64,000 nt of DNA from Fonsecaea monophora (taxonomy: Eukaryota; Ascomycota; Eurotiomycetes; Chaetothyriales; Herpotrichiellaceae), in the NCBI RefSeq assembly GCF_001642475.1, contig NW_019173941.1:1-64000 (forward strand), in the 5' to 3' direction. Under the pieces are notes generated by a model. That model was given only the letters and a program-made list of their open reading frames with translations. It was not told where the DNA came from and ran no database searches. Position numbers and translations under genes: made by a program. This document shows, one piece after another, positions 34,389 through 44,145 of this stretch (positions within the stretch are counted from its first letter, which is position 1; each line of letters starts with the position of its first letter).

Positions 34389-36092
34389 ATGGTTGGGATC
34401 GCAAGAAGTCGTGGCTGTGGCACCTGCAGGAAGCGGAAGATCGCGGTAATCCCTGTCGCTTTCTAGTACAGATGAACAGAGTGTCGCTAATCACCATCGC
34501 TAATAGTGTGGATTAGAAAGACCTTCCTGTGCTCAGTGCATTAAATCGAACAGAATATGCACCGGATACCGAAAATACCCCATCTTCATTGCTCATCAGC
34601 CGCCCAAGGGCGACGACCCCAAGCATCCAGGGTATGTTGAATCTACCATTGGTTCGACAATACGTCCCCACGATAGTCAGCCAGATCCTGTAGATTTCAA
34701 TGGAGTGGTGGGATCTTCTTCATCTGGTGGTCTTGACCTCGATCCAGTCCAAAGCCTCATTCGCTTGGGAGCCCAAGTCAACACCAACCCGGCTCTTCGA
34801 CAGCGCCTCTTGAGCTTGTACCTGGAAAACCACTTGTCTAAAGACAGGCTTGGTCCAATGCAGCAGAGAGTGTGGCTGATACAGGTCCCCAGACTTCCTG
34901 ATCTTACTCCAGCATTAGAGATTTCAATGATGGCATTGGCTGTCGCTAAGCTTGGCGAAGTCTATCGTGATGAAGGACTTGTTCATGAGAGTCTGAAGCT
35001 TTACCGTGAAGCTCTGCGCGAGGTCCAAATAGCACTGTGGGATCGAAACTTGATGCTTCATGACCAGACGCTTGCTGCTTGTGTGGCTTTAGGCATGTAT
35101 GAGATGAGTCAATGTCCGAATCAGTCAAAACATGGATACATCAGTCATACTCTAGGCTGCCAAAAGCTGATTCAACTTCGTGGTGCGGAGGCGCATACGG
35201 ATGGGTTGGGGCATTCCATCTTCGTACATTTCAGGATTCAGGGCGTGAGTCTGTGACACCAACGAAGCGGCGAGCGGCTAATCAGATACAGATCCTCTAT
35301 TCTCTCGACCTGTGCCAGCCTTCCTTCTTGGGGGATCCGCTGTGGCTGGAGGTACCCTGGCAAGTCAAACCGAAAACACCCTATGACCGAATTTACGACT
35401 TCCTCACATGTGCGCCAGAGCTACTCAGGCAGGGCGAGATGCTCGAGCACATGGATTTTGATGGCAAGTTGCAGCTTGCGACGAAGATGATATGGAAATG
35501 CTGGAAGCTGGACGCCGAGTTACAGTCCGTTTATGACTCTTTGGAAAAGAGCCATGACGGGCCACTATATTGGCCGGAACTAGCGAAAGACCAAAGTCTT
35601 GACGTAGGCTCGAAGGATGGCATGTTATTTCCTGTGGCATTCCACTTTCCCAATCTCTCCATCGCCAACACGGTCATCATCAGTTGGGGGGTTCAGGCTA
35701 TCTTGTGGCAGGGTCTGTGGAACCTCTATGGACTGATTGCCGAATTGCAGACGGCATTTGCAGAAGGGGCCGCTTTCGCACAAGGAAATGTGGACGGGGC
35801 TACCGGATTTTCGACCGATGACGTTGGCAGTATCTTCCACTTCCCACCACTAGAACATCGGGCAGACTTCGCCGCACCCTGTCGCAATATACTTCAGTCT
35901 GTCGAATACAGCCTGCAAGACGACATGCTCGATCAAGGGCCGAAATGTGTTGCGGCTCCATTGAGGATGGCGATAGAGACATTGCTGCCATTCCCTCAGT
36001 ACAGGCGCGAGGTCGATTGGGCGGAGAGAGCAGTGAAGAAAATACAGGAGAGGTCCTTCCGGTTACTCATATACTATAAGCCACGAAGATAG
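34389..36092 (+). CDS. Zn2Cys6 fungal transcription factor
   Basis: Exons are 34389-34445, 34507-35244 and 35292-36092, giving 531 residues. The binuclear zinc cluster is rebuilt by splicing: CGTCRKRKIA from exon 1, then CGLERPSCAQCIKSNRIC from exon 2. This gives the canonical Cys spacing C-x2-C-x6-C-x6-C-x2-C-x6-C, strong support for the first exon and the 61-base intron. TGYRKYPIF follows. The rest is the helical middle-homology/effector region of the fungal_trans_2 type (ALEISMMALAVAKLGEVYRD, LGCQKLIQLRGAE). Target genes cannot be inferred, since the neighbours are RecQ and signal peptide peptidase. Confidence 0.85.
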
Positions 36093-36439
36093 CCATACAG
36101 GCAAATGGGCAATTTTGAGCTGGATGGACGCGATGTGTTACTGGCCAATCAATCTGGATAAGTTCAGCCTTGCGCTTGTATGGACACAGCCTTGCGACCA
36201 TCCAAGCCCGCCAAGGCCAGCCTGGCCTCAACCATCAATCACAGTGACAGACTTCAGCCTTGAAAGCGAAATTGAGTCTGTTCGTGTCTCTTTTAAGTTA
36301 TACGCAAGAGCGTCATTCTGTCCCTGTATCCCCCTGAAGCCTCCGAATACAGCCCGTGCGCACTCTCCCTCTATCAGATTTGTCATCATATGCTGGTCTC
36401 AGCCTGTCCCTCTCCCTCAGGGGCGCGTAATTTGCAAAG
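36093..36439. other. intergenic, no gene seen
   Basis: This is a short gap holding the terminator side of the regulator and the promoter of signal peptide peptidase. The right half is pyrimidine-rich. Confidence 0.5.
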
Positions 36440-38296
36440 ATGGCTTCAGAGCCCGGACCGGTTATGGAGCTTCTAGGCCAGGTCGCCTATCATTATGAGA
36501 GTATGCGACCTCTTCTGCCGACCTATATACATCTGCTTGTCTCGGCCATTTTCCCCATCTACACAGCCGCTCATGCCTCATTGTCGAGGCCGCCGTCAGC
36601 TGCACCCAAGAAGTCGAAGAAACACGCCGATGGAGACGCCGAAGGTGATGACGAGGACTCTCCAACAAGAATTGAGAGCCTGACTCCTTCTGACGCGATA
36701 TTATTCCCTGTCTTGGCCGGTATCACACTGGCATCGCTCTACTTTATTCTCAAGTGGCTCCAAGATCCCGCCTGGCTCAATTGGGTCCTGGGTATCTACT
36801 TCTCGCAGATCGGCTTGTTCTTCGCGGTGAAGTTTCTGAAAGACGGCCTCTCTGTGGTGCGGTCTTTTATGCTTCCAAATGAATATTCTCGTTCAGGAAT
36901 GTTATGGAAGGTGGACCAGCAGCAACGATGCTTCAGGGCGGACAACGGAACGCGTAACAGCTCACCATTTCCGGGTCTCGCAGGACAAATCCCTCTTCCG
37001 TCATCCCTTGTCCACTCTATCTGGGATCTACGCGCGATACTGTACACGAAGGCTCGGCTCGAATTCCACCTTCACGAATTGATCACCATCAAGACGTGGA
37101 TCGAAATTCTTGACGTCTTAAGCCTCGTACTCTCCGGCAGCATCGTCTATGTTCACACATTCGTGTCGAAGCCGTGGTTCTTGACCAATTTCCTCGGTTT
37201 CTCCTTCTGCTACGGCTCCTTGCAATTCATGACACCCACGACCGCCTGGACAGGCACCCTTGTGCTGAGCGCACTCTTCTTCTATGATATATATTTTGTG
37301 TTCTTCACCCCGATGATGGTCACAGTGGCAACGAAACTGGACGTACCCATCAAATTGCTCTTCCCACGACCCGATGGCTGCGTGTTTCCTGTGGGTGCGC
37401 CTGAAGGATCGGCGGCGATGGAAGAGTACCTGCAATGCCTAGCGAAGAAACGAACTATGGCGATGCTGGGGCTGGGCGATATTGTCGTGCCGGGGATGAT
37501 GCTGGCTTTTGCTTTGAGATTCGACTTGTACTTGTACTATCTGCGGCAATCGAAGAAAGGACAGCAACTAGAAGGAGATGCATCGAAGCCAACATATGTC
37601 AGCGCGACAGGATGGTGGGGAGAACGGTTTTGGACCTCTTCAAGACTATGGTCCAAGGAGATGAAGGCCAAACGGTTCCCCAAACCCTATCTTCGCGCCA
37701 CTATATTGGGATACCTCGCTGGAATGATTGTGACCGTGGTCGTGATGCAGGTTGCACAACATGCGCAGCCCGCGTTACTCTACCTTGTTCCTGGGGTCCT
37801 CCTCTCATTCTGGGGTACTGCCCTGGTGAAAGGGGATCTGAAGGAGCTTTGGAATTACAGTGAACAACCAGAAGGTGACGACAAGGAAGCCAAAGATGCA
37901 AAAGGCGAGAAAGGATCATCAGCGGCAACTAGCAAGGCCAGAAAGGCCAGCATTGAAGACAAGGCTACAAATAACGGCGCGGTAATCAGCCAGACCGAGA
38001 CCACCAACCCTGTCCGAGCACAGGAGACGAAATCTACCATCGAAACGCAAGACACTGCTAAGACAGATCCTGAGAATGCTTGTCGGCGGCTCGTACACTT
38101 TTCAATCACATTGCTCGGTTCAGTCCCCGAGACAGCGCCGACGGATAAAAATTACTCCACCAAGCTGGTGACCGGTAAAGAGGTGTCGGAGAAGGTCATG
38201 GCCAACAAAGACGGCGAGGGAAATCCAGTGTTGGCCACAAGCTGGGAGCGAAGGGATGACGGTGAACCACTCGGCAAGCGTGCAAGGAAGTCGTGA
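36440..38296 (+). CDS. signal peptide peptidase, intramembrane aspartyl protease
   Basis: This single exon encodes 618 residues. It is a GxGD-type protease of the ER membrane that cleaves leftover signal peptides and tail-anchored substrates. Catalytic motifs are FFYDIYFVFF near residue 280, LGLGDIVVPG near 343 and QPALLYLVP near 443, in the correct order. Several hydrophobic helices precede them. An acidic, Lys-rich loop after helix 1 (KKSKKHADGDAEGDDEDS) and a long charged C-terminal tail of about 150 residues make it larger than the animal enzyme. The tail ends GKRARKS, with no KKXX retrieval signal. Confidence 0.93.
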   Translation: MASEPGPVMELLGQVAYHYESMRPLLPTYIHLLVSAIFPIYTAAHASLSRPPSAAPKKSKKHADGDAEGDDEDSPTRIESLTPSDAILFPVLAGITLASLYFILKWLQDPAWLNWVLGIYFSQIGLFFAVKFLKDGLSVVRSFMLPNEYSRSGMLWKVDQQQRCFRADNGTRNSSPFPGLAGQIPLPSSLVHSIWDLRAILYTKARLEFHLHELITIKTWIEILDVLSLVLSGSIVYVHTFVSKPWFLTNFLGFSFCYGSLQFMTPTTAWTGTLVLSALFFYDIYFVFFTPMMVTVATKLDVPIKLLFPRPDGCVFPVGAPEGSAAMEEYLQCLAKKRTMAMLGLGDIVVPGMMLAFALRFDLYLYYLRQSKKGQQLEGDASKPTYVSATGWWGERFWTSSRLWSKEMKAKRFPKPYLRATILGYLAGMIVTVVVMQVAQHAQPALLYLVPGVLLSFWGTALVKGDLKELWNYSEQPEGDDKEAKDAKGEKGSSAATSKARKASIEDKATNNGAVISQTETTNPVRAQETKSTIETQDTAKTDPENACRRLVHFSITLLGSVPETAPTDKNYSTKLVTGKEVSEKVMANKDGEGNPVLATSWERRDDGEPLGKRARKS

Positions 38297-38580
38297 CAAA
38301 GTGCGCATGGATAGTCCAGCCATGGGCCATGGAACGTTCAATTTACATGATGAGCCTGATATGACGGGTGGGTTTAGAGGATTACAGACAGACACAGGGA
38401 AATAGTGCGGCCCAATCAACAAGGAACGATGCAATTCTTGTGTCGACGATTTATTGTATTCCTAGGAGTGACCCTGGATGTAGCTCTTTCCTTTCCATCC
38501 GTTGTTTGTTTTCACTGTTACAGTAGCAGCTCGCAGTAGCGGCGCTTCATTGTGTATCTCTTTGGTTATCCATATCGGAT
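38297..38580. other. short convergent gap
   Basis: This is the 3' flanks of signal peptide peptidase (+) and the 74-residue gene (-). Nothing else is seen. Confidence 0.6.
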
Positions 38581-38867
38581 CTATTTGTTCATCTCCTGTG
38601 CCTGAGCCTTCAATTCCTCCTTGCTCTTCGTCTCCGCAGGGATACCTAACCGACCCAAGTTAGCTTTCTTGATCATCCCACTGCCGAAGCGCACAGAAGA
38701 AACTCACTGTCGGAGATCTGAGGTCCCTTGCTTTGATGATGATGGGCTTGTGCCTTTTGCTCTCCCTTGTGAATTGGGTGGTCGGATGCTGTGGAATCGC
38801 TGGACTCTTTGGCGACCTTGTCAAAGATATGGGACTCGGTGTTTTCTTCGCTTGGCATGACAGGCAT
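38581..38867 (-). CDS. small conserved fungal protein of unknown function
   Basis: Exons are 38867-38708 and 38645-38581, giving 74 residues. The spliced protein begins MPVMPSEENTESHIFDKVAK, contains a His/Lys/Gln-rich HKGEQKAQAHHHQSKGPQI stretch, and ends KSKEELKAQAQEMNK. The layout, with KGPxI followed by PAExKSKEELxAxAxxxNK, recalls a group of short hydrophilic fungal proteins, but I do not know their role. Splice phases match (GAC A|GTGAGT...TTAG|GT). An upstream extension of the frame reaches 39035 but looks like leader sequence. The gene is divergent from the WASP gene. Confidence 0.6.
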
Positions 38868-39494
38868 TTTGAGAAGTTTGTTTGTGATGAAGGGGTTTTT
38901 TTTGGTAAAGTCTGGTCGAAGGGCGAGGAGAAAAGCGAGGGTCGGTCCAACAAGTTTATATAGTGATGATATCAAGTTGTTGCGTGACCATGACATTCCC
39001 TGGCTCCTGCGCCTGCAGACTGCGGACGGTTGCACAACATTGCGATGACGTCTGAGGTGTGGGGTGTTTGCAGATGAAGCATCAGTGACGGAAGGCCGCC
39101 CAGCTCAACCAATTGCAGGGCTTCGGGCCAAGCAAGAAGCCCCCGAGAGCAAACAGGGGAGGGCCCTAGAGGGAGGGCTAGGTGACTCCAGGGATGGCCG
39201 CCCTTTTTGCGAATTCTGGTCCCCCGCAACGACTCCCCAAACGAGATTGATCCGACCGAAATGCCACGCGGCTCAGCCTTTCTCTTGTCTCCGCCTTGAC
39301 ACAGAAAAGCCCTTGGAGAATTGCCTGCTCAGTTCATTAATCACCTTTCTATACTTTGATACAAGCCTGTTATTCTCTACTCGTCTTTTTTATTCCTGTT
39401 TGACTTGAATCTTACTCCGCTTAGCAAGTCATCTCTGTTTTTCGAGCCTTTATCTCCCCCTTCACGGACCGCGAGTACCGTCACTCGCCTCGAC
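38868..39494. promoter_or_regulatory. divergent intergenic region upstream of WASP
   Basis: This is the promoter region between the 74-residue gene and the WASP gene. It is CT-rich near 39400-39480. No further gene is supported. Confidence 0.5.
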
Positions 39495-41504
39495 ATGCCG
39501 TCCGTCCTCTCCGATGCTGACAAGGAGACGGTGAAGCGGACTGTGCCCAAGGCTTCCAACAAGATCCAAGCCGTTGCTGTCGCTCGTCTCTACGTCGCCC
39601 ACCCCAACCGCAACCGATGGACCTATACTGGTCTTCAAGGCGCCGCGGTCCTCTCCAACGATCTGGTGGGAAACACCTTCTGGATCAAGCTCGTCGATAT
39701 ATCTCCTGCGAACCGAGGCGTGATATGGGATCAAGAAATATACGACACCTTTCAATATAACCAGGATCGCACATTCTTCCATTCCTTTGAGCTCGAACAA
39801 TGTCTCGCCGGCTTATCTTTTGTCGACGAGAAAGAGGCTCGACAATTCAAGAAAAAGATGGACGAGCGTGAGAAAAATGCCAGCAAACATACAAAGGCTC
39901 AGCCTTTCGCATCTACCGCTGGAGGAGGCCAATTACACGTACCTGGAAGCTCTCACAAACATCACAGTCGGGTTGGCAACCTGTTCCGTGGTCACCGCCA
40001 CAGCTCTGCGTCCCAACAACCTCAACCAATGATCCCGCAGCCTATCTACAGCCCTGGATATGCCCCAACAAGCTACCCACAAGGAAACTCAGACACAATT
40101 GATCTGAATGATCCAAACTTGAGGCCCATCCTGGACGAGCTACTGCAAATGGGCATTACCGAAGATCAAATATCCGAAAACGTCGACTTCATCAAGCGTT
40201 ATGTGCAAGAGAAGCAGGCAGAAGGTGCGGCCAATGGATTTGGTTCTCATATACCAACGGTCACAGCTACCGAGACCAGATCAAGGGCTCCTCCACCTCC
40301 TCCGCCTCCCTCAGCGCCTCCATCGAGGATTAGCCCGGAGAATACTGGCAGTTCTTCCTCAGGCAGGAGAGGACCTCCTCCGGCCCCTCCGCCGTCGAGA
40401 AGACCTGTGGGTGGCCGAGCGCCTTCGCCTCCTCGTTCAAGCTCTCCTCCACCAGCAAGGGACCCCTCTCCTCCCCCCACGGCAAGTCCACAGCCTAGAT
40501 TCCGCGCCCCTCCGCCTATTGCAGATGCTGGCAAGTTTGCTGTCAAAGAAGGTCCGGCACTTCACCCGTCTGGCCGAGCTCGAGCTTCCTCAGGCTCCTT
40601 GGCAAATCCAGGTCCTCCACCTCCGCCGCGTCCACCCAAAACTCCGATTGAGGAGGAACAACCCCAGGGTGGCTTGTTTAGAGTACCGCCACCTTTCACT
40701 GGGGAACGCAAGTCTTCTGCGCCTCCGCCACCACCAAGTCGTGGACCTGTTCCTCCTCCACCGCCCAGTCGTGAGACATCCGCTGCTTATGCTGGTCCCC
40801 CACCGCCTTTACCACCCAAAGCAGGACAAACGCCATCACATTCGGCGTTGTTCATTCCTCAGCCTCCACCACCTCCTCCGCCAGCGCGTAATAATGCACC
40901 ACCCCTGCCACCCCCGAATACTCGAGCAGTTCCCCCTCCACCTACAAGCGCTGTCGCACCACCACCTCCCCCCGCCTCCTCCGCCACCGCCCCCTATGCC
41001 CTCTTTTGGTGGCGGACCTCCTCCGCCCCCCATGCCTTCCTTTGGTGGACCACCCCCACCTCCTCCCATGCCCAGCTCTTCTGGACCTGCCCCTCCCGCT
41101 CTGCCTCCTGTGGGAGGCGATAACCGTGACTCGCTTCTCGCAGCTATTCGCGGTTCAGGCGGCAAAGCTGGGGGTGGCCTACGCAAGGTCAAGGACAGCG
41201 AAAAACGAGACCGTAGTGCGGCAATGGTACCAGGAGGAGAAAGTAGTGCTCCCCCGCCTCCGGGAGCGTCAGGATCTCCCTCAACGCCAGCCGGAGATCA
41301 AGGGGGTGGTCTGGCTGGAGCATTGGCCGCAGCGTTGAGCCAGAGAAAGAAGAAAGTTAGTGGCAGCGGTAAGTTCGGCCCTTTTGTCTGGTTGCGAGGT
41401 TCCCAGATTTCTTGGGGATGCGTTGTCCTTTATCACTCGATCAGTGAACCGATGCTGACTTTGCTGTAACAGATGACGAGAAGGATGATGATGACGATTG
41501 GTGA
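39495..41504 (+). CDS. LAS17: WASP/Las17 actin nucleation-promoting factor, frame break at C6 run
   Basis: The family protein activates Arp2/3 at endocytic actin patches. The WH1 domain is at residues 10-130 (VAVARLYVAHPNRNRWTYTG, FELEQCLAGLSFVDEKEA). A central basic/His-rich region with DLNDPNLRPILDELLQMGI and a long polyproline stretch follow. The WH2 motif is NRDSLLAAIRGSGG with LRKVKD, and the acidic tail DDEKDDDDDW is made by splicing out 41369-41472. The N-terminal and C-terminal parts are in different frames. They meet in the polyproline tract at the six-C run 40968-40973, where one fewer C gives an unbroken protein. A rival reading is a 61-base intron near 40890-40950, GTAATA...ACAAG, with a weak acceptor. 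Either way the domain order is complete. Confidence 0.85.
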
Positions 41505-42348
41505 TCCCTACACAGCCTTCCACAAGCTTGGATACGTTTATGGCCATTCCGAATCCTTCCTTGTAACGGTTCAGGCTTGGACAAGAGGATTATGGTAGTA
41601 CTAGACGTGATGTGTGAACGGTGGATACCGATGCGGTAGTACGGGTGCCATCAATGGTGACTCAGACGAATGCTCAAAAGTGGTTCTCTGGGGTGATTTC
41701 GGAGACGATCGATCGAAGAATATTTCGCCGTCAGTCCATGCAACGAGCATAGCTACGAGCACAGCAGTTCAATAACCAGAAAGAGCTAGCCCGAACGGTG
41801 CGTGCTTCTGTAGGAGAAATCAAAAGGAGACGCAATGCGACTTACAATCAAACACAAACAATCGATGTCATGATATTCCTTCCATTGAGATTCGGGACTC
41901 GAAGCTCACACCCTCGGGACAAGCATCACATCTCCATATATGCTAGTATAGATACGTACATATATCTATGTGTGTATGTATATACTCAATACGGAACACT
42001 CCATCTGGTACTCCGAATATACACGGCCCGTCCGCAATACTCGGTACTCGGTACTATATGTATTAAGATACGGGAGTGTTGATATCGGAGATGTCTTCGA
42101 TTACAAAGGCCCCCTTCCAATACCTGAGTCCTGAGACCTGGAACCTGTCTATCGTGGGCCCTTCATACACAGTGACCCCGTGTTATATAAATCTATGCAA
42201 GAACCGCCCATTCCAGTCCTCGCTTGAACGCTCAAAAGGAGATGAGACCAGCCATCTATATACCCGAAAAAGAAAGGAGAGAAAGACAAAACACCACCGC
42301 GTAACATCACAGATATATTACAGAGTCACGGTTGAGAGCGACTTTGCA
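41505..42348. other. intergenic, low-complexity
   Basis: This is the convergent gap between WASP and Mrs2. It holds an AT/GT-alternating stretch near 41936-41990 (ACATATATCTATGTGTGTAT) and a short tandem of ACTCGGT at about 42039-42055, related to the GAGTAC words of the left region. No gene is supported. Confidence 0.55.
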
Positions 42349-44145
42349 TCACTTCCTCTTTTGTGCCTTCATCTGCTCCTTGGTCATCAGACCTTTCTCC
42401 GTCCTCGCATCAGCCTTCATCTTGGCCTCAACGTTATCGACGTCTTCGTGAATCGTCATGCCGGGTGCATTCGCCCCAGCATCCGGGTCGGCGCTGGCGT
42501 TTGTGTTGCTGCCAAAGATTCCCTTCCGCTGTTGCTGCTGCTGCTGGTCATCGTTGTTAGCATTGTTGAGTTTATGCATTCCCAACCCGTCCATACCAGG
42601 CCAAAGCACACGGCCGGTCTGAGCACTTCCTCCTGCTTTCAACCGACCAATTTTATGCGCCTGGCTCTCCACTGCTTCATTGCGCCAATTCCCTCGACCC
42701 CCGATCTTGCCACCACGGAAGCCCATGCTGTGGTCAAGCCCTTCGCCCCACATACGCACTTTCTGCACTTTGTGCAACTTTCGCATGCCATAGATGCAGA
42801 TCAACCATGACAGACCGAAGCACACAACGCTGACTCCACCAAAAGCCCAGTCTGATTCTTCGATGAAGTTCTTCAAGTTCATGCCATAGAGGCCAGCAAT
42901 GAGTGTCCCGCCAGCAAGTCCGAGTGTCCCAATGCTAAACTTGAGCTCGAGCAACATGAGCTGGTTACGATTGGCATCCAAAATCGCTCGGACCACTTCT
43001 TCCGTGTTGCGGATATTGCTGATTAGATTGCCTGATATTTCGACGATTTCATCACAGATTTTGTGGTAAGACTCGAGGAGCATTTCAACTTCTTGATGGT
43101 CGTTTTCAGCGCGGGGCTTGCCCGTAGCCTTCCGCTCGGTCAGATACATGGCAGATAGGTCATCATCTGCTTCGAGGAGGTCGTCGATGGCATCTCGAAC
43201 CAGTCTTGCCTTCTGCTCGAATGTTCCGAGTTTCTTGGAGTGTATCAACAAGTGCCGTAGTTTGTCTCTGTCAATGTCTTCTTCGAGTTCTCGTAAGATA
43301 TGTGTGACTGGATCGCGAACCAATGCAAATTCTGCTTCTAGGCCCGAGGTGACAGAAATAAGAACTGCTTCAAGAGCTCTCAGCTCGTATGGTAGGTTGT
43401 AAGAGCCGTTTCTAGGGTCCGCCTTTTGTCGAAGTTTCCCTTCCAGATCATACATGAACAGAGACTGAGTGTAAGAGTCAGTGCTTCCAAAAGCGTCGAA
43501 AACCAGAACTCTGTCAGACTGTATAAGGACTCGAAGATGGAGGAGATTAATCAGGATGGCCGAAGGACGGACGAGGATATGAGGAAGGACGGAGGAGTCG
43601 ATCTTTCGAAGGTCTCGAGGCAGCAGTCCATACTTGGCGATAAGTTCCGATTTCTTGAACTCGCCTGATACCATTGTGACGGAGCCATTGGCGTCAAACT
43701 CGGTACAACGGAGCTTCAATTCTGCGCCGCTGGTGTTGCGAGAAAGGGCACGAGAGAGATTGAAGAGTTGCGCCGAAGTCTCGTCGTACCCGTAGGGTGA
43801 GGATGGTGTCGAAGAGTCTCGTGGCGTTTTTGAGCGGGATGCAGCGGCCCTTTGACGGAGCCATCGTCGCCAAAAGCTTTGCTTATGACTTTCGGTGCTG
43901 GCGCTACGAGACTGTGCAATGTTCGGGGGACAGGATCTCGCGGGAGGAAGAGCTTTGCATGGTTCGCGGACAGGCCGCCATATATCCTCAATGGAGGAGA
44001 GACGCTTGTGGCGGGAGGTGGTGGATAGGGCTCGACACGGCGTTCGAGCACATGTTGCGAAGGAACTGGAGTTTGTGAAGATCGAGTTTGATTGGGATCG
44101 AAGGTAGCGCAGAAGACTCCGAGAAGGCGCAACGGCCGTCTGCAT
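42349..44145 (-). CDS. MRS2: mitochondrial magnesium channel, Mrs2/Lpe10 type
   Basis: This single exon encodes 598 residues. It is a CorA-superfamily Mg2+ channel of the inner mitochondrial membrane. The N-terminal 90 residues are Arg/Ser-rich with no acidic clusters, as in a presequence. The soluble domain includes CTEFDANGSVTMVSGEFKKS, LPRDLRKIDSS and the long helices LLESYHKICDEIVEISGNLI. The two membrane helices flank the YGMNLKNF signature near residue 421 (GTLGLAGGTLIAGLYGMN, then WAFGGVSVVCFGLSWLICIY). The tail is long and hydrophilic, with a Gln run encoded by CAG-type repeats around 42530-42547. The extended C-terminus, about 150 residues after helix 2, is longer than in yeast. Confidence 0.93.
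   Translation of the reverse strand: MQTAVAPSRSLLRYLRSQSNSIFTNSSSFATCARTPCRALSTTSRHKRLSSIEDIWRPVREPCKALPPARSCPPNIAQSRSASTESHKQSFWRRWLRQRAAASRSKTPRDSSTPSSPYGYDETSAQLFNLSRALSRNTSGAELKLRCTEFDANGSVTMVSGEFKKSELIAKYGLLPRDLRKIDSSVLPHILVRPSAILINLLHLRVLIQSDRVLVFDAFGSTDSYTQSLFMYDLEGKLRQKADPRNGSYNLPYELRALEAVLISVTSGLEAEFALVRDPVTHILRELEEDIDRDKLRHLLIHSKKLGTFEQKARLVRDAIDDLLEADDDLSAMYLTERKATGKPRAENDHQEVEMLLESYHKICDEIVEISGNLISNIRNTEEVVRAILDANRNQLMLLELKFSIGTLGLAGGTLIAGLYGMNLKNFIEESDWAFGGVSVVCFGLSWLICIYGMRKLHKVQKVRMWGEGLDHSMGFRGGKIGGRGNWRNEAVESQAHKIGRLKAGGSAQTGRVLWPGMDGLGMHKLNNANNDDQQQQQQRKGIFGSNTNASADPDAGANAPGMTIHEDVDNVEAKMKADARTEKGLMTKEQMKAQKRK

Noticed and set aside
40270..41080. Repetitive C-rich DNA considered as a repeat element or CRISPR-like array
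   Set aside because: The repetition is proline codons of the WASP polyproline tract, not a spacer-repeat structure.
40201..41469. 422-codon open frame overlapping the WASP polyproline region
   Set aside because: Its first two thirds are an out-of-frame reading of the WASP proline tract. Only its last third is real, and it belongs to the WASP C-terminus after the frame break.
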